Assembly (NCBI GenBank): GCA_944548615.1
Contig: OX155952.1
Location: 2,445,001-2,509,000, forward strand
DNA length: 64,000 nt
Direction of reading: 5' to 3'
Source: Micropterix aruncella
Lineage: Eukaryota > Arthropoda > Insecta > Lepidoptera > Micropterigidae
Part shown: one piece after another, positions 11,490 to 26,159 of the stretch
How the letters are laid out: every line of letters begins with the position of its first letter
Numbering within the stretch: the first letter of the stretch is position 1
The notes under the pieces: generated by a model
Told to the model about the DNA's origin: nothing
Database searches by the model: none
The model's input: the letters and a program-made list of their open reading frames with translations, nothing else
Position numbers and translations under genes: made by a program

Positions 11490-11830
11490 CTTAATAACAT
11501 ACTTTTAACTACTTGGCTTGAATTGAATAACTTCATAGATCTCGTCAATGTCCGAAACTTGTTGTACTTCTACAACATTTTCCGCGGGATACCTAGACCT
11601 GTTATCATGTTCACGAGCATCACTTGATGGGTGTTCTTTTTCCGTGACGTGAGTTTGCGTGGATAGCAAGTGAACACACGTCGCGACATGATAACGGTGT
11701 GGGAGAAGTACGGCAGTACGCCAAAGGAGAAATGTTCATATACTTGCTCTCCTCTATCGTGTACTCTCCCAATCAACGCCATTCTATTCCCACAAGCTTT
11801 TCGAAACATTAATTGCCCACGGTCTCGTAC
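11490..11830 (-). pseudogene. Unidentified eroded coding remnant
   Basis: Two overlapping minus-strand frames stay open with coding-like composition. One begins at an ATG near 11809 (MFRKACGNRMALIG). The other ends in SDIDEIYEVIQFKPSS before a stop near 11511. This could be a frameshifted transposon ORF. No family is recognised, and chance is possible. Confidence 0.25.
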
Positions 11831-12008
11831 TTCGTTCAGCCTGTGACAAATTTCTTAAAATTGCCAGTCACTGATGTCTACTCCTCCTCTTTCTGTATCC
11901 ATGGTGCATGATTCTGAAACGATCTTCTAGCAAATATACGAAGCTCGCCTTCTTTACAATCATTCAAGACTCATTTTAACAAGTATTTATAATTAAAGAG
12001 AGTAAAAA

Positions 12009-12383
12009 ACACGACTGCCGTTACAGAAAGTTAAAGATTGTATTTATGATTATTTTTATAACGTTTTTTTAAGTAAAATAATTGTGGTTTATGTATTTAT
12101 CCATATAGATAGATACATGTATATTTCCGAAATGAACTCAATCAGACGTTTCATTTTACACTAAACACTATATATTTATGTCAATTTATTGACATTTGGA
12201 CATTTAGACAACTAGTGATTAATATTTAGACAATTAAGGTACCCTATGACACTCGGCATGACATAACGATTCTAAGAATACCACGCACTTCTAAATCGGT
12301 TCAAGCCTTTCGAAGTTATGGTGGAATAAAGAAACGGTAAACATACATAGATAAACCCTGAACACATTACACTCCTTTTTTGT
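12009..12383 (-). repeat. RepC copy 2
   Basis: Reverse copy. It begins ACACGACTGCCGTTACAG and contains the complement of the shared CCGTTTCTTTATTCCACC block and of CAGGGTT. It ends in CTCCTTTTTT without the second inverted end. Confidence 0.65.
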
Positions 12384-12690
12384 GCAAATAACTTTTTTTT
12401 TAAGAACTAATCAGTTCTTCCCTTTCTCTTCCTTTCCTTTTCTAAGGCATTCTTAGTTTTACATATAGTACATAGTTCGTATTTTATGTAATAAACTACG
12501 ATATTCTTACGATACGATATACGATAATCTTTATTTCCACAAAGCGCGCATGGACCGTACCACTGCACTGTGATTGGGTTCGTTGTAAGATATTTAAGTG
12601 CAAATAAAGAGTTTATTATTATTATTATACTCCCACAGATAACAAACATAAACAGGAGTATTTTAGTGCGTGAAACGAAATGACCCTCAC

Positions 12691-12907
12691 CTGCTATATC
12701 CCACAACTGCAGCCTGATGGTCGTGTTGGCGTCCCAGTTGAGGACCTTGAGGGCGAAGTCGACTCCAATTGTCGCTCTGTAGTGCTGGCTGAAAAACTGG
12801 TGGACGTAACGTTTGATAATGGAAGTTTTGCCCGCCCCGAGCTCGCCGATCACGAGGATTTTGTACAGATGCTCGCGACGCTCGCCCCCCGGACTCACCG
12901 GATGTGA
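12691..12907 (-). CDS. Rab32: Rab32/38-type GTPase, exon 2 (P-loop, switch I, G3)
   Basis: 217 nt (72 codons plus 1 nt). The acceptor is TTTCTGTTTCAG|TCACATCC (phase 0) and the donor GCAG|GTGAGG (phase 1). It encodes SHPVSPGGERREHLYKILVI, then the P-loop GELGAGKT (exon residues 21-28), switch I HYRATIGVDF with its conserved Thr, and LQLWDIA, which joins exon 3 to give WDIAGQE. The Lys and Thr of the P-loop are intact. Family knowledge: Rab32/38 (Drosophila lightoid) directs cargo to lysosome-related organelles such as pigment granules. That role is inferred here from homology. Confidence 0.95.
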
Positions 12908-15300
12908 CTGAAACAGAAATAACACGATGTCACTGCAGAATTCAGGTACGAATCCATCCAAAATGTACTGCTTAAATAACAGCCTTGAACTATATATTCC
13001 AATAGAGTTGGGCCCCGCGTCTCCGCTTAAACCATTCCAAGTAGCTGCGGCTAAATGGGCAAAACTACATATAAAAGTAGAGCGTTATGCTTTGAAATAA
13101 CTGTTAAGTAATCATTCATCGCGACTATTTTATGAGGGGGGGGGGGGGGATATTGGGGATATCGGGGTTGGCTATTTTGGGATATAGAAAACGTGGGGAT
13201 TGTAGAAACGTGGCTTCTAGGTATAATATGGTTACAAAACCTCACATGTGTGTTTTGTAGCTAATGATTTTCTTTCGGTCTACCTTTCGTAAGCAGGATG
13301 GGTAATCGCCATAATCAAAGGTTGGTAATATTCTGATTGTATTATAATGTATTGGATTGTTTAATGCCATATTACGTTTTTGCAACCCTCCTGCGCCGGC
13401 GCTGATAGCATTTTCAGGAGAAACAAAAAGCAAATTATTTGGCTATCTATAAAACCATTTATATTGAATGGTATTTTATAAAGGACCGATTAATTAAAAA
13501 CACTGAATAATTTAACTAATGATAACAATAATAACATTCATAGTTCCATCTATCGTATTTTTTATACGGGCTGATTACATCACAGAAATAATACGGAGAG
13601 ATTAGAATGGCATCGATTTGTCTATTTGAACTTTAAATTATCTTTCTGTGCGTAATTATTAAGTTTCTGTATACCCAATTAAAATTTGACATCTTTATGT
13701 AAATCATTTAAAAATAATAAACATTCGGTTGTTAATATTTTATTTTGGGAAAGAATATCCTATATGGGTGTTTAAAACGCATTATATTGGGCTACTGAAC
13801 ATAAGAGAATATTAATCAATGTTTGGAACTATGAGTGCCATATAAACGTTGTGTTTCGTAGTAAAATCCTAGCTGCCAAAACGTAGTACAGCATTGAGCA
13901 ATCAATTACCTTATATACTCAATACTTATATGAGAGATATACTGGGAGCATCCTAATATATGAATTAAAATATTCTCTAATTCGATAAAGAGACTTTAGA
14001 CAAGAAAGCACCATTTAGTTTTGAATTTAATATGAGAGTCGAAAATAGGTCAAGTGTAATCCAAATTTTATAACAATTTCGAAGTGCTCGAGGTAAATAT
14101 ACCTTGGTTTACTGAGATCTTTTTGTTTTATTGATCCTGTGTATTGCCACCAGCAACATCAACTATCCAATGATCTTTACTGGACGAAAGACGTACTTAT
14201 CTTTTGAAGTAAAAACCATTATGGTATCAAGAAAATATCTTTATGATATTTTTATGATATATAAAAATCATTATGGTACCTAGTTGTACTTAGAAATTCC
14301 TTTTAAAACATTTGTATATTTTGAACAATTCTTACTAGAGGGCGTGCACGTTAAAACGTAGGTCGTAAGACGCGAGACCGTATACGAAATTTTGCGCATT
14401 TCGTGAATTTACGTAATTTTGCAGACGTGAATTTAAGGTTAAAATACTGTATTTCTATAAGTTTTATTGCACAACATAAAAGATCATTTATATTATTGTC
14501 TAATAAGTGAGCTACTTTTTTGAAAATTATTATAGAATTTTGATTAATTGACCTTAAACCGGCGACTGTTTGTGAATTTTTGCTGTAAGAGATTTAGAAT
14601 ATAACATATTTACGAATCGTTTTGACATCTAAACGGTATAAAAAAATTACAATGTATTGCTGTGAAAGTCCTCTATATAATAAGTGAATGACTTTTTACT
14701 ACTTTCATATAAAATTGTTGATAAAAAAATTATTTAACTTTGTCAATTTTTTTAGAAAATGGGCGAAGAATTGCTTTTGATTTTGGCCTTTTAGAACTCT
14801 CGTTCATAAAATAAAAACAACAGAAATAAACTTTAGTTCAATATCAATCCATTTCCTCAAAAAAAAAATGCAAAACATTAATTAAAATTGGCAATAAAGT
14901 CTTTTAAAACAATCTAATTCTCGCGTTATGATACTCGCCTGATACGATTCACGCCTCAAGTCAGCTAGTCCCCGCCGAGCGCTTCCAAAGGGTGGACGTA
15001 TCTCTTTGGCTCCGAAAATCCTACCTACCTATAGTTATATTATACCAATGATTATAGAGGTATCATACCCACATCGATTTCGTACACGGCCTCTTAAGCA
15101 CGTCGAGATAGGAGACTCTCTTGAGAGAGAGTCAAATGATCTGAGGTAGGTTTATAATAAAAGAATGTTTCGAGAATTTTCTTTCACAGCTGGCTGAAGT
15201 ACATTGGGTGTTTCTAAAGAGATTTGTTTTCGAATAGATAACACTTTTTCCAGCGACAGCCAATTTAATAGCTAACACCTGATTTATGATCAGTTTGGAT
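12908..15300 (-). other. 3' part of Rab32 intron 1, no gene seen
   Basis: AT-rich intronic DNA. A G-run with further GGGG tracts lies at 13136-13167. Nothing else is recognised. Confidence 0.6.
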
Positions 15301-15306
15301 TTCATG

Positions 15307-15870
15307 ATGAGTAGACTTATGCCAAAACAACGCTTGCAAATTGTGCAAATTTATTTCGAAAACCTTGGTTCAATTCGCGAAACTTGCTGTGCGCTATGTC
15401 CATTTTAAGGTCGACATAATCGTCCATCCGAGCAAGAAACTCGTATAACAATGGATCGTTTTCGCACCGCGCATACTTGATAATGCGCATCCGCAGAAAC
15501 GTTGTACAGTGCGCACCGAAGATGTTGCTGCTGTGGAGCGTGGTATTGAGGTGAACCCGAATGAGTCGATTCGCCAACGCGCACAGCATTTGGAGCTGTG
15601 ACTGTGTCTGAAGATTTTGCGGAAAGATCTTAGTTTACGAGCTTACAAAATCCAGGTCGTTCAAGACTTGAAGCCACCTGACCATCGAGATTGCTCTTGA
15701 TCTTCATTTTCCCCACAAAATTGTAGTCAGCGATGAGGCTAATTTTCGGTTGAAAGGCTACCACAAGAAGCAAAATTGCCGCATTTGGAATCAAGAAAAT
15801 TCACAATCCATTATTGAGAAGCCATTATATAAACAAAAAGTCACTGTTTGCTGTGATGGTGATTCCACCA
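15307..15870 (+). pseudogene. Mariner-like transposase relic (N-terminal and central)
   Basis: Pieces in several frames follow the order of an insect mariner-type transposase. First come MPKQRLQIVQIYFENLGSI (N-terminal helix-turn-helix), then NESIRQRAQHLEL and LRKDLSLRAYKIQVVQDLKP (second DNA-binding helix and linker). Last is VVSDEANFRLKGYHKKQNC with CRIWNQEN, which contains the first catalytic Asp. Stops, frameshifts and loss of the C-terminal third make it non-functional. A related copy supplying the C-terminal part is at 59137-59830. Confidence 0.7.
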
Positions 15871-15879
15871 GCACAAATC

Positions 15880-16050
15880 CAATATATGACTTACCTAAGG
15901 GATATGTATAATGCGGAATCCATATTTCAAAATCATCATGCTATAAAATAAAGGAAAATATCCTGATAGTTGATATTTGCCAAAGAGCTTAATTTGTATT
16001 TTTATCGGCGATGGCTATATTGCTGGATTTGACTATTAATTTAAATTTGA
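15880..16050 (-). repeat. RepE copy 1
   Basis: About 170 bp whose reverse complement matches 37028-37200, including GTCAAATCCAGCAAT, a GATAAAAATA tract and TTTGGCAAAT(A/G)TCAAC. Family unknown. Confidence 0.6.
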
Positions 16051-16173
16051 CGTTTGAGGTATGTATCTATCACATTATTACTATGACAATTCTCTTTGTT
16101 TAATGAGCAATTTCCATTATATCATTATATTCTAATAATTGGTGATTCTCAGACCGATTATAAATTACTTAAA

Positions 16174-16893
16174 TCTATACTAATATTATAAAGAGGTAAA
16201 GATTATGAGGTCGTAGGAAGTAATCTCTGGATCTACTGAACCAATTTTGAAAATTTATTTACTAATAGGAGACCACGTTATTTGTGAGTGTCATAGGCTA
16301 TATATTAATCCGAAAAATGAAAAGACTTTTTCGTGGTAGTTGGATTTGCATAGTAAAACGGAGAAAAAACGGTCGAATGAAAACGTTTCTTACGAACGCT
16401 TGAGTTTTAGAGAAAAGTTGTAGAGCTTGGTAATGCCTACAAAAAAGTCAGCGACAGCATATGTCTAAATTTTACATTTAAGTCATAAAAAGCAGTTTTT
16501 TATATTAAAAAAGTAATTTAAATCGTTAGGTCATATTTATTGGTCCTATTATCAACAATTATGAATTCATATCAAAATAAGTAAATTTATCGTCTCAAGT
16601 GTTTAAAACAAAAGAGTTTTCCCTTTTACTGCATATAATTTCCCTTTTACTGCATAAATGGTTAAAGAGATAAGACACTCACAAATAAGACACTCACAAG
16701 AAGACACTCACAAATAACGGTAATATAGTCAAATTGGCATTCAAATACATACATACATATGCAGTAAAAATATAACCCTTCTTTTGGCAGTCAGGAAATA
16801 AATCATAGCACTCAGTACTAACCGAACCACACTCATAATTTCATCACAAGTAAAAAGTTTTACCGCCCAACGAAGTGGGAACGGGTCAGCTAG
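16174..16893 (+). mobile_element. Non-autonomous Helitron with intact 3' hairpin
   Basis: Starts TCTATACTAATATTATAAAG at an A|TC junction. It ends with a hairpin (CCCAACGAAGTGGG) just before GGGTCAGCTAG|T. These are canonical Helitron termini. The 720 bp interior has no long open frame and contains small direct duplications at about 16620-16725. The sister copy is at 63187-63823. Confidence 0.85.
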
Positions 16894-17700
16894 TTAATTT
16901 ATATAGTCACAACTAACAAAATAGTTAATTTTCTATAATTAATTACATTACTGAGAATGTTAGACGCAATGACGCATCCAGGTGTATGAATGCCTACCCA
17001 CTGGAGTAGAATTAAATTGTATGTATTTTATAGTAATGATGAAGGTGCCAGGTGTTAAAACAACTTATTTTTCAGATGCACTTCGCTAAATTTCAGTATA
17101 ATTCTACGATAACTAAGGGATTTTTTTGTTACCCTAACTATTTTATGTTCTTTTTTTATTCTATTCTTTTTTTTCTTGTATTTAACGACTTGAGAAAATA
17201 GTATCTACCAAAAAAGTTTTCAAATATACAAAAGAATTCGTCGAAGAAAAAATATAATATATTATTATATAATATAATATATTATTGGGCTAGATTGCGT
17301 TATTTCCTGAACTAATATTGGAAATTAATTCATGCGAACGAGACAGAGCACTGCGTTAGAGCGAAATGTAAAATGAACGATAGTTTCATTTTCAGAATTC
17401 GTTTGAATACATTTCGTCTAGTCTTAAATTATTCCGCTTTATGTTCGATTGGTGTTTAATCCTTTCATATTCCGCACTAATTAATTAGCCTGTCTGGCTC
17501 CCATGAATTAATTCCGATTTTAGCTTACAAAAAAATGTAATTGGGCCCATTGTCTCTTGATGTTCACCATATGCACTCAACGAATTTACTTTGAATAAAA
17601 AAGTTTTGTTTTGATTTGAAAAATGATGTTTAATTCCATTTGAAATATTCGTTGAAGAATAATCAAGATCCGGCCCTGTAAACATTACATCCGTGTTAAT
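16894..17700. other. Intronic AT-rich DNA, no gene seen
   Basis: No supported feature. An AT-only alternating stretch lies near 17253-17284. Confidence 0.5.
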
Positions 17701-17762
17701 GTCGCTTTTCATACAAACGTAACGTATCTCGCTCGATACGTTACGTTTGTATGAAAAGCGAC
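17701..17762. repeat. Perfect 28-bp-arm hairpin
   Basis: GTCGCTTTTCATACAAACG... reads to 17728, then a six-base loop (TCGCTC), then the exact reverse complement to 17762. It could be the fused ends of a foldback element. Confidence 0.9.
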
Positions 17763-18775
17763 TGACACATTAGAACGTTATCTGCGCCCGCGTTCTTCAG
17801 GTCGCGTATACGCGAAAATAACACTTTCGAACGGCGATAATCTTTGACATTTCAATTGATAATAAATTTTAAAACGTCGCCTAAATAAGTATTTTTTTAT
17901 ATATGCAACAAATCAAGATGAATTGGTGAGCTTATGCTCATCGTAGATATTACATTACGAGACTAATTGCATTTCTATGGGAAGTAGTAGGGAAGTAATT
18001 ATATAAAAAAGACATGATTATTTGTCTAGTTTGTTTCTTTTATACTCTTTAATGGCCCCGTTTAATAACCTTTAAAAGTCGATAGGAGATCTAGAACCAA
18101 AACATTTCGAATAAATAGTCAAACACTGGCTCATCAGACATGCTATTTATAAGATAGACAACATCGAAAAAATATTACAATATCATAACATATATACTTT
18201 TTATGAAAAATAATATCATCTCTCTAAGATACCCGTATAGCTTAAAAATGTACAATAGTTAAAAATAGGTAAAAATACAAATAAGAAAACCTCCGAAACG
18301 GATTTTTCTTTTGTTAATCCAATCGCTTTCTGTTATTTTTGTAAGGAAAATCAACGTTTTATATAAATTAATTCCTAAATAAATAAAGACAATAAATAAA
18401 CCTCTTAGAAATAATTTGATAATGGTTGATTATGGATTATAATTATTGCCGTTTAACATATGTGATTATTGAGCATTTATCTTGTATTTTGTCTGTCTTT
18501 GGTTATTATTAGTATTATTTTTATTGATTATTCGTTGCATTACATTTAGGCCATTGATTTCTTCTTAGATATATATTTTTTGTTCATTTGTTTCTTTATA
18601 TTTTCGATTATTTGTGTTTTAATCGTCTGTTATTGATATATAAAAGACTATTGACTAATATGACTGTTTACTATTTATACGGAGTGTAACTAAGAATAGT
18701 ATGAATAAGAATACATTTATTTCCGAAAAGAATACTTGAAATGGTAATTTACAAAGTCTGCCTGCAGGTAATTAG
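17763..18775. other. Intronic AT-rich DNA, no gene seen
   Basis: No coding region or repeat recognised. Confidence 0.5.
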
Positions 18776-19194
18776 AGTCAGCAGGCCAGACGCCGGGACA
18801 CCTGGCACTGGCGTACTAGGGAAGTTGTAATTTTAATTATTACCCCCAAAGTGTTTTGTAAAAGCTGAAAATGATGCAATATAGAACTCGAAACGTTAGC
18901 ATTACTCCATACATGTCACAAAAATGAAGTCCCTGTAAATACGCCGGTACATATTTGTCGGTAATTATTACTAATTGGTCTAATGTGCCACGCAATATAA
19001 TGGACTTAATTTTTGTGACACTTACGGAGTAATGCTGACGCCACGCATTATATTCTTAAGCAGTCTGACCATTTGTTTCGAGTTCTGTAATGCACCCACT
19101 GTCTACTGATGAATGGTAGGACCTAGGTATTAATTATAATTACACCTTTCCAAGTACGCCAGCGCCAGGTGTCCCGGAGTCTGGCCTGCTGACT
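18776..19194. mobile_element. Foldback MITE-like element
   Basis: Terminal inverted repeats of about 42 bp (18776-18817 and 19153-19194) begin AGTCAGCAGGCCAGAC and end GGCGTACT, with a few mismatches. An inner pair (AGCATTACTCC / GGAGTAATGCT) extends the fold. No clear target duplication. Non-coding. Confidence 0.75.
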
Positions 19195-22797
<3,603 letters not shown>

Positions 22798-22867
22798 GCC
22801 TTATTGTCTGATTATTTTATATGGTCTTATATGCCTTATTGTCTGATTATTTTATATGGTCTTATAT
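22798..22867. repeat. Perfect 35-bp tandem duplication
   Basis: Two identical adjacent units beginning GCCTTATTGTCTGATTATTT (22798-22832 and 22833-22867). Confidence 0.9.
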
Positions 22868-23778
22868 CTGTAATTTTAGTTTAAAATGCATATCGTAGAT
22901 TTAATTTGATTATTTAACATTTTACTGACAATTTGAATATTACGATGAATAATTTTACTACGTATCTTTTCGAATTACTAACTACTTCAAATATTAGGCT
23001 TCTATTTTGATTATTTATATTTATAGTTTGACAATCTAGTAGTTAATTATTGACTACCTATGTATGTTCAGTAAAGAGTAGTAACGAGACTTACTAACTA
23101 ACCCAATTATTTTGACACGTCCAAGAGCGGTCTTTAGCCGTCAATTAGACACGACGAAAATGTAAATGTAAATAGCTTACAAATATTTTTCCCTATTGTG
23201 ATTGCTACGAAATGTTATGATTCAGTTAACACAACTGGCAGCCGTGATGACAACGTCCGACACCCGGGCCAAGATATACTCGTATACATTATATAATGAA
23301 CGTGCAACTATGCGAATGCACGCCTCGCATTTTTTTCAGGTGCACTTATCTCTACAGTACAATAATCTGTATTTACTATATATAAATAGATGCGTATATA
23401 ATTTCATCTTCTTTCTACAAATCCACATATTTTATTTGATCTTGATAAAACTATTAGTACGGGAGCTGACCATATGGACATTCTACGTCATCAGATAGAA
23501 AGACAAATTGATTTTTCAAGAAAAACTGGGTAAAAGGATATGATAGAAGATATGAAAAACTAATCATCTAGTTTGTCTTGTTCTGTTAAAAGAAAAGTTG
23601 TTATATAATTCCGGTGCACTTTGATTAGGCACAATTTTGTAACAATTCATAACAAAATCTAACCCTCCCCGCCCCTAAAATGAGTTCCGTAATATGTAAT
23701 TATTAAATCAATTAATAGTTTAAAAAAAACACTAAAAACACGCTTTTGAGCTATAATACGATATTCACATACACACGG
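22868..23778. other. Intronic AT-rich DNA, no gene seen
   Basis: No supported feature. Confidence 0.45.
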
Positions 23779-24073
23779 CTATGATACGATATTCCATCAT
23801 GGAATGCCAGTGCCTATCTTCCGGTTTCATCATCAGACCTTGAAACCTAATCGTGGTCAAATTTCATTCCAAGACTTTTCTACAAGACCAAACACAGTTA
23901 TGAGACGATGTTCCATCATGAAGATCCAGTTCATATCTTCCGACTCCATCATCAGATCAGTTCGACAATACCATATTAATTGTATTGTCATCAGAACTAC
24001 ATACAGCTGCCAATTTTCATGACGCTACGATCCTTGGAAGATGATTAAATTAGTTATCTTAGATTCCATTACA
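23779..24073. repeat. Repeat with 119-bp-offset internal duplication
   Basis: Two related units (23779-23839 and 23898-23957) share GATTCCATCAT/GTTCCATCAT and TATCTTCCG...CATCATCAGA. I recall similar sequence as a dispersed lepidopteran repeat, but cannot name it. Confidence 0.5.
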
Positions 24074-24089
24074 TAGTTAGTTACATACA

Positions 24090-24750
24090 ACTTGCGGTCA
24101 ACTACAACGGGCGAGCCCGTCACCACAGGACGTTTTAACGATTTTCTCGTTCTATCGCCCTGCAGTGAACGTAGAAGACTTTGGACATAACAAATCCAAC
24201 GTCCAGCTAAGTCACAACCCGCAAGAAGCCAACGCCTTACCGCGAGATAGCCAGTGTTACCTGGAGGGCCGACCCTCGCGCCCTTGCTTCCAATTGTGAC
24301 CAGATTTCTCCGGTCTCTCGATTGGTTCCGAGTTCGAGATCGCTTGCGCGGTCCTCTCCCTTACGAAGCGGTGAAACGGTGTGAACCGAATCTATCGCGG
24401 ACCAAGGCGTCATTTGCCCGACTCTGAACCGGGATCGGATGGCCAATGGTCATTTCAAGAGCAGTCGCCGTAAGGTAGACAACCACCCCCGCTCTATAGG
24501 AAACAATACAGTTCCCAGACTCCCCCGATTGTTAGTCGGAGAGCACAATCGATTGGCTTGCGCCGCTCGGTGCGCAGACCGTCCAGGAGCGCCAGAGGTT
24601 TGATTCCCAGGGGAGACTGGTTGACCCAGTGTCCTACCCAGGCTCGCACCCCATGCGTGCCATCGGATGGGTGTTGACCCGTGAGTGTGACCGACCCTGA
24701 ACACATGGGTCATCGTGGCCACCTCATCATGGGCCCATTAGCTCCCAAAT
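24090..24750 (-). mobile_element. RepD copy 1, GC-rich retroposon with 16-bp target duplication
   Basis: GC-rich block in an AT-rich setting, flanked by perfect 16-bp direct repeats TAGTTAGTTACATACA (24074-24089 and 24751-24766). That length fits target-primed retrotransposition. It shares long blocks with 25101-25608, 32173-32734 and 48700-49125, for example GACGGGCTCGCCCG and CGCTCCTGGACGGTCTGCGC. It has no convincing protein. It may be a LINE 3' UTR or a SINE. Confidence 0.7.
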
Positions 24751-25100
24751 TAGTTAGTTACATACAGGTCGACCTAATAAAAGCGTGTTAATATAAAACA
24801 TAATTTGTTATATGTATGTATTTTGAATTGCGTAATTGATTTTTGGAGTTAGGCCGAACTGTAGGGGAGACCGGGGATGGTTTGGACACGAGGATACAAA
24901 GAACAGGTTCATATTTCCCGCCCTAATGAGAATTCTACAGCCGCGATCGATTGTACACATTGGCAACACTGCGACAGACCAGCTGTCAAAAATATACGGC
25001 CGCTGCTCTAAAATTGTGATTTTTACAGAAGTTATTTACTTTCGACACCTCTGATGTAACTTTTCAACGTAAAAACGTAAGGTTTTTCTGTAACTAGTTA

Positions 25101-25608
25101 GGGAAATAATGGGCGCTTGCCGAGTTGGCCGCGAAGACCCATTCTGTTCAGGGTTGGTCACACTCACGGGTCAACACCTATCCGACGGCCTCCACGAATG
25201 AAGTGCGAGCCTGGGTAGGACTCTGGCCCTACGGCTAGTTTCCCCTGGGAATCAACCTTCTGGCGCTCCTGGACGGTCTGCGCACCGTGCGGCATAAGCC
25301 AATCGATTGCGCACTCTGACTAACAGTCGGGGGAGTCTGGAAGCAGTACTATTTCCTATAGAGCGGGGGTGGTTGCGAACCTTACAGCGACTGCTCTTGA
25401 AACGACCATCGGCTACCCGATCCTGGGTGAACAGCCGGGCAAAGGATCCCGTGGTCCGCGATAGATTCGGTATACACCGTTTCACCGATTCGTAAGGGAG
25501 AGGACCGCGCAAGCGACCTCGAACTCGTAACCAACGACTAAAGAACGACTAATCGTTAAAACTTCCTGAGCTGACGGGCTCGCCCGCTGTAGTCGACTAC
25601 CCTAGTTA
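25101..25608 (+). mobile_element. RepD copy 2 with 10-bp target duplication
   Basis: Inverted relative to copy 1 and shorter. It is flanked by TAACTAGTTA at 25091-25100 and 25609-25618. It is nested inside the TA-flanked element, so it inserted later and independently of copy 1. Confidence 0.7.
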
Positions 25609-25745
25609 TAACTAGTTAAATGTTTTTTGTTTAGCGTTCCGTTTGCACGCAATGGTGATTGGTAGGGATATATTTACGGAATTTTCATAAAGGTGCAATT
25701 TTTGATTCAGATTTCACAGCCAGAAATATGTTGGTTACATCAGTT

Positions 25746-25780
25746 GGGGATACAATGGACAGGTTGTCCATTGTATCCCC
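25746..25780. repeat. 16-bp-arm hairpin
   Basis: GGGGATACAATGGACA, GGT loop, then the perfect complement. It lies within the TA-flanked element. Confidence 0.85.
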
Positions 25781-26159
25781 GATTTAAAATATGTTAATGT
25801 GTAGCACTCCTTTGCTGGTTCCTTACCTTACCTATTTCATATTTAGAAAATACACGAATTAGAAAGATGTATGTTACTTAATCAGTGTTTGTGTAGGTAC
25901 TCCAAACTGCATTTCCATACCTTCCTCAGAGGTGCCATCCAAAATATCCCCATACACGGGGAGAGTTTGTACAGATGGATTACATCTAATTTCCGGCCTC
26001 TTTCTGAATAAATATTACTCTTGGAAAGTTTATATTATGAGTAAATAAACCCGAAGGACTGCTCTCAACATTAGCCTAAAAACCAAAAAGGTAAAATATT
26101 TAGAAATAACATTAAAAAATAAAATCCAAAAGTGTCCAAACCAGTCCCGGTCTCCCCTA

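Larger units (their letters stand above)
10506..12690 (-). other. Rab32 intron between exons 2 and 3
   Basis: Intron with a GTGAGG donor. It contains a RepC copy (12009-12383), a LINE-like 3' tail with a (TTA)n run (about 12560-12634) and an eroded possible coding remnant (11490-11830). The remainder is AT-rich with nothing recognisable. Confidence 0.7.
24862..26159. mobile_element. TA-flanked element with about 29-bp inverted ends
   Basis: Inverted termini GGGGAGACCGGG and its complement, each bordered by TA, continue into TGGTTTGGACAC with two mismatches. TA duplication suggests a Tc1/mariner-type non-autonomous element. It is enlarged by the RepD insertion at 25101-25608. No transposase frame is visible. 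Confidence 0.7.
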
